NCBI RefSeq assembly: GCF_905147365.1
Contig: NC_056428.1
Location: 27,744,001-27,808,000 of the forward strand
Origin: Aricia agestis
Lineage: Eukaryota > Arthropoda > Insecta > Lepidoptera > Lycaenidae
DNA: 64,000 nt
Direction of reading: 5' to 3'
Shown piece by piece: positions 60,913 to 64,000 of the stretch. The translations under genes were made by a program, and so were the position numbers. The notes under the pieces are model-generated. The model ran no database searches. It was given only the letters and a program-made list of their open reading frames with translations, and was not told where the DNA came from. Position 1 is the stretch's first letter, and every line of letters begins with the position of its first letter.

Positions 60913-61430
60913 AACCTCGGGCCTACTGTTCTGCTTATTTACAGCAAAATAATCATTGAATATGTATATGGTTTTGCGTTCACCTCATGCGCGGTCCGAG
61001 GCGGTCGCAGACAATGACACCCTCAACATCTAGTGTGAGTCTCTGTTTCGACGTAGGTATCGTGCCTTTAACAATTCGAGTCCTCCCCCTCCTCCCCCTC
61101 CTCCTCAAACTCGCGAAAACAAAACTTTGACTGCGACCGCATCAGGTTCACACATGCCCATAAGAGGAAGAAATCTACCGAAACTCCTAAGCCCTTTCAG
61201 AGCCTCGTCACATTTTAATTTAAGCCTTAGCGAATTTTGTATGTCATTGTAAATAGCAGTGGTTATATTAAGATTATTTATTGTGAATTCCATTACTATT
61301 CGTATTGTGACTGCAAATATGTAACATATTTGCGGCTTTAGTTAACACTGTATTTTAATTGGTTTATTCGAGTGAGGTGCCGGCTAACGCGCCGAAACAT
61401 CTGTGATTAAAATAAACTTTTTTTTTAATT
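60913..61430 (+). other. SCaMC 3' UTR with polyadenylation signal
   Basis: Non-coding sequence follows the TGA. It includes a pure pyrimidine run of CCTCC/CCCTCC units at about 61081-61104 and an AATAAA at 61411-61416 followed by a T-run. The AATAAA is the first canonical signal downstream of the stop and lies about 500 nt from it, a plausible UTR length. The exact cleavage site is not visible. Confidence 0.6.
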
Positions 61431-62654
61431 TAATTTTGATAATTTTCCCTGATCCATGATAAATAAGGCTGTTAAAGAGTAGATGTAAGTGAATAGGATC
61501 ATGTTTAACATCCATGGAAAGTGTCAACTGTTAAATCAGATATTCTGTGCGCAAAATAATGTAACGTTGCCGCCATTTTAAGGTTTCCCAGTCTACAAAG
61601 TTGACTTCCGGGTCAGAGAATCGGAAACTATTTTATAGTTACCGATTCAGAATTAAAAAATTCAATCTGCCGGATATTTATGATATCAGAGGTTAGTTAA
61701 TCATTATTTTTTTAGTTGGACTTTAATACTAAATTATTGTTTATTAAACGCTGATGTAAATTATAACTTTACAACGACGTTAGGACTATTATTTCGTACT
61801 TATTTAAAATTTACTACGGCTGAAGCCAAATATTATTGATTTTAATCATACTTTGGCTGTGATGTCTTCAGCTATTCTCATAAATCAATAATCATAGATA
61901 TCAAATACATACTCCAACGAGTAGCAATTTCTTTAAGGTTTCTCAGCTAATGAGTCTTTATAATTTTAATTTTAAATAACTCGTTTCGAAAATTGCTTAT
62001 AGGCTTTTATGATTGTTACGTTTATAACCCATTTTTGAAAATATTTATTTTTCTTGAAGCGATCATTTAATTTTTTTCTGTACTCAACACAATAATTTCA
62101 ATGACGACGACAGTTAAATTTCGAATGGAGTAAATTAAAACAATAGACGTATTTTATTCCAACCCTTGGCCTTATTTTTGGAGTTGAATATTTGAATAAA
62201 TTAGGTTCGTATTTATCTTTATAAAGATTTACAGCTAGATTACACATTACTACAGACAGTTATCACAAGAAAAAGTTTTTTCATAGCTAATAGGCTATCA
62301 CCTTCACCGCCTGCTTGAAAATCATCTTACTGATTGAAATTCTTAAAAAAAGAGAGGTATCTTATAACACCAGTTAGTGTTAGGTAAACAAGTACCTGCT
62401 TTCTAGCTTTTTTATAACTTAAATTAAAAGTTAGGCTGGGTGCTAACTGCTAACTAACGTCTGTTATTGTAACTTGTTAAAATAACAATTGTTACAATAA
62501 CAATTGTAACAATTGTTATAAAGAGCGAGATAGATGACAAATATGATATTGAATCAAATATTAACTTTAATTATAGGTGTTGCTCTAATTTAAGTACGCA
62601 GGTTTTTGCCAATTTATAGCCTGTCAAGAAAGTGAAGAAATTAAAATAAATTAT
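61431..62654. other. intergenic sequence 3' of SCaMC
   Basis: AT-rich; AACAATTGTTACAATAACAATTG-type mirrors (about 62480-62518). TAGCCTGTCAAGAAAGTG at 62617 resembles the terminus of the MITE at 7578. No gene seen. Confidence 0.4.
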
Positions 62655-63042
62655 AAGCAAAAAACTTTTTGAAAAAAAGCTTTTATTTAAATGCTTACTT
62701 TAAAAAGAAGAAAATAAATTTCCCCTTAAAAATTCTAACTATTAGGTTATAACCTCAATATATTATACAATTTGCATTATAATAAAAGCTTGTCGCGTGA
62801 TTATTAATAACTAAGTAAACTGATATTATATTTTTATTAAAGTAATTTTTAATTTTTTTTATTTATTAAAGTAATTAAATATTGACAGATTGTTAAGTCT
62901 CGCGACAAGCTTTTATTATCATGCAAATTGTATAATATATTGAGGTTATAACTTATAGTTAGAATTATTAAGGGGAAATTTATTTTCTTCTTTTTAAAGT
63001 AAGCATTTAAATAAAAGCTTTTTTTCAAAAATTTTTTTGCTT
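62655..63042. repeat. foldback element: about 142-bp arms, about 100-bp loop
   Basis: Left arm 62655-62797 (AAGCAAAAAACTTTTTG, AAATTTCCCCTTAAAAATTC, AAAAGCTTGTCGCG) is inverted at 62901-63042 (CGCGACAAGCTTTTATTAT, GAATTATTAAGGGGAAATTT, CAAAAATTTTTTTGCTT) with few mismatches. No coding frame. Confidence 0.85.
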
Positions 63043-64000
63043 ACGTACTTGTAGGTACTTGAGTTTTTGTCATTTCACATTTATAAGATCTCTTACAGTT
63101 TAATACTTTGAAAGATGTTTAATGAAAACTTCAAGTCTATATTATGTATTACTGCTTATATAATCTTTCTCCAAAGTATTTAATATTAATAAATGTATTT
63201 TTGCTAGCTAGGTAGGTAACAAATTACTGTCGCAATACATCTTGATAAACCTTAATGACACTACGATATAAAAATTAAAGTATTGTCGTCACTTGTTATG
63301 TGAAAAAAATTTATCTAGGTAGGTATAAGATGATACTCATCTCACTTAAGACAAATTTAAAAGTTAAGTAAATCAATTCTCAGGATTCAGGAATTGCCTC
63401 TTGACTTTCCACACTAAAATCACAATTTGAGTTGGTTTGACTGATTCAGTCTGTCTCAAACAGTTACTTCTTACTGTAAAAAGACATTGACACAGCGAAA
63501 AACTATTCAAGGATCGTATTTGTCCGTATTAGAACTTCCAATATTCCAGACCAAGACCTTGTATAGTTATTTGATGTGTAAATTTTTTTAATACGGTGGT
63601 GAGAAGGTCTAGATGTAAATAACTCCAATTTTGTTTACATTAACAAAGTATTATAATTTCGTAGCAAATGCTAAACCTTTTAACTAGAACAATCATTTAT
63701 ATCATATGTTTGTAAGCATAAAACCTAGAGAGTGAATATAACCACTACTTTGTCAACATTAGATCATACTGCATACTCTGTTCATTATTGTAAGTAGGTA
63801 TTTATGATGGTTCAAAACGTATTAGACTCCGTGCGGACAGAGACTGAAATGTCTTCGTTGCCTGCCATTTACATTGTGATTATCGACTATAGACTGCGCG
63901 AAATAGTCTGCTTTTCACATGCGTGTGTAACGACCACGCTCAGAGACATTTAGGGTCAATTTATGATAGCGCAGAGTCGAAGTGCAGCGAAGCGCGTCGA
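63043..64000. other. intergenic sequence, nothing assigned
   Basis: No open frame, RNA gene or transposon end recognised up to the end of the window. The last 100 bp are somewhat richer in GC (GCAGCGAAGCGCGTCGA). Confidence 0.4.

Overview
The window is AT-rich nuclear DNA of an insect, almost certainly a moth or butterfly (Lepidoptera). The evidence is widely spaced exons with GT-AG introns, a mitochondrial carrier gene of animal type, and a dense load of repeats typical of lepidopteran genomes: Helitron-like ends reading ACTAGCTGTCCCGG, a CTGTCTGTC-bearing interspersed repeat, tRNA-derived SINEs, mariner, piggyBac, many MITEs, and non-LTR and Ty3/gypsy remnants.

Only one host gene is firmly supported. 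It lies on the + strand and spans nearly the whole window: the ATP-Mg/Pi mitochondrial carrier SCaMC (SLC25A23/24/25 family). Six exons (3039-3162, 4043-4130, 11576-11687, 59102-59260, 59893-60469, 60728-60912) join in frame and encode 414 residues. They carry a degenerate EF-hand loop, two canonical EF-hands and a complete three-repeat carrier domain, then a stop. The true start codon and the first EF-hand lie upstream of the window. A 47.4-kb intron separates the EF-hand exons from the carrier exons. Inside it, at 46440-46736, is what looks like a second promoter with a 29-codon first exon whose donor phase fits carrier exon 59102. This predicts a 335-residue isoform without EF-hands, i.e. 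a carrier freed from calcium control.

Layout. 1-11.7 kb: EF-hand exons among MITEs. 11.7-16.3 kb: Helitron-like repeats, one holding an apparently intact mariner (transposase 14645-15694). 16.6-23.8 kb: decayed CXC-domain ORF, 5'-truncated LINE, gypsy integrase scrap, and a LINE inserted in a palindromic MITE. 24-29 kb: MITEs, an internally deleted piggyBac with TTAA target duplication, and a foldback element. 29.96-34.88 kb: defective gypsy LTR element on the minus strand. 34.9-37.2 kb: broken tyrosine recombinase followed by a broken PIF1/Helitron helicase. 39-45.5 kb: another helicase scrap, nested MITEs, two SINE-like repeats and a tRNA-derived SINE. 46.4-46.7 kb: candidate internal promoter and exon. 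47-58 kb: very long foldback elements, one carrying a CXC coding fragment in both arms. 59-61.4 kb: carrier exons and 3' UTR. 61.4-64 kb: intergenic DNA with one foldback element.

Two patterns stand out beyond the gene. First, several near-zero-spacer perfect palindromes sit at breakpoints inside repeats. One has a sibling repeat copy without the palindrome, which points to snap-back template switching or an assembly artefact. Second, arms of up to about 450 bp lie in introns of a transcribed gene, so the primary transcript could fold into long double-stranded RNA. All calls come from reading the sequence; no database search was run.
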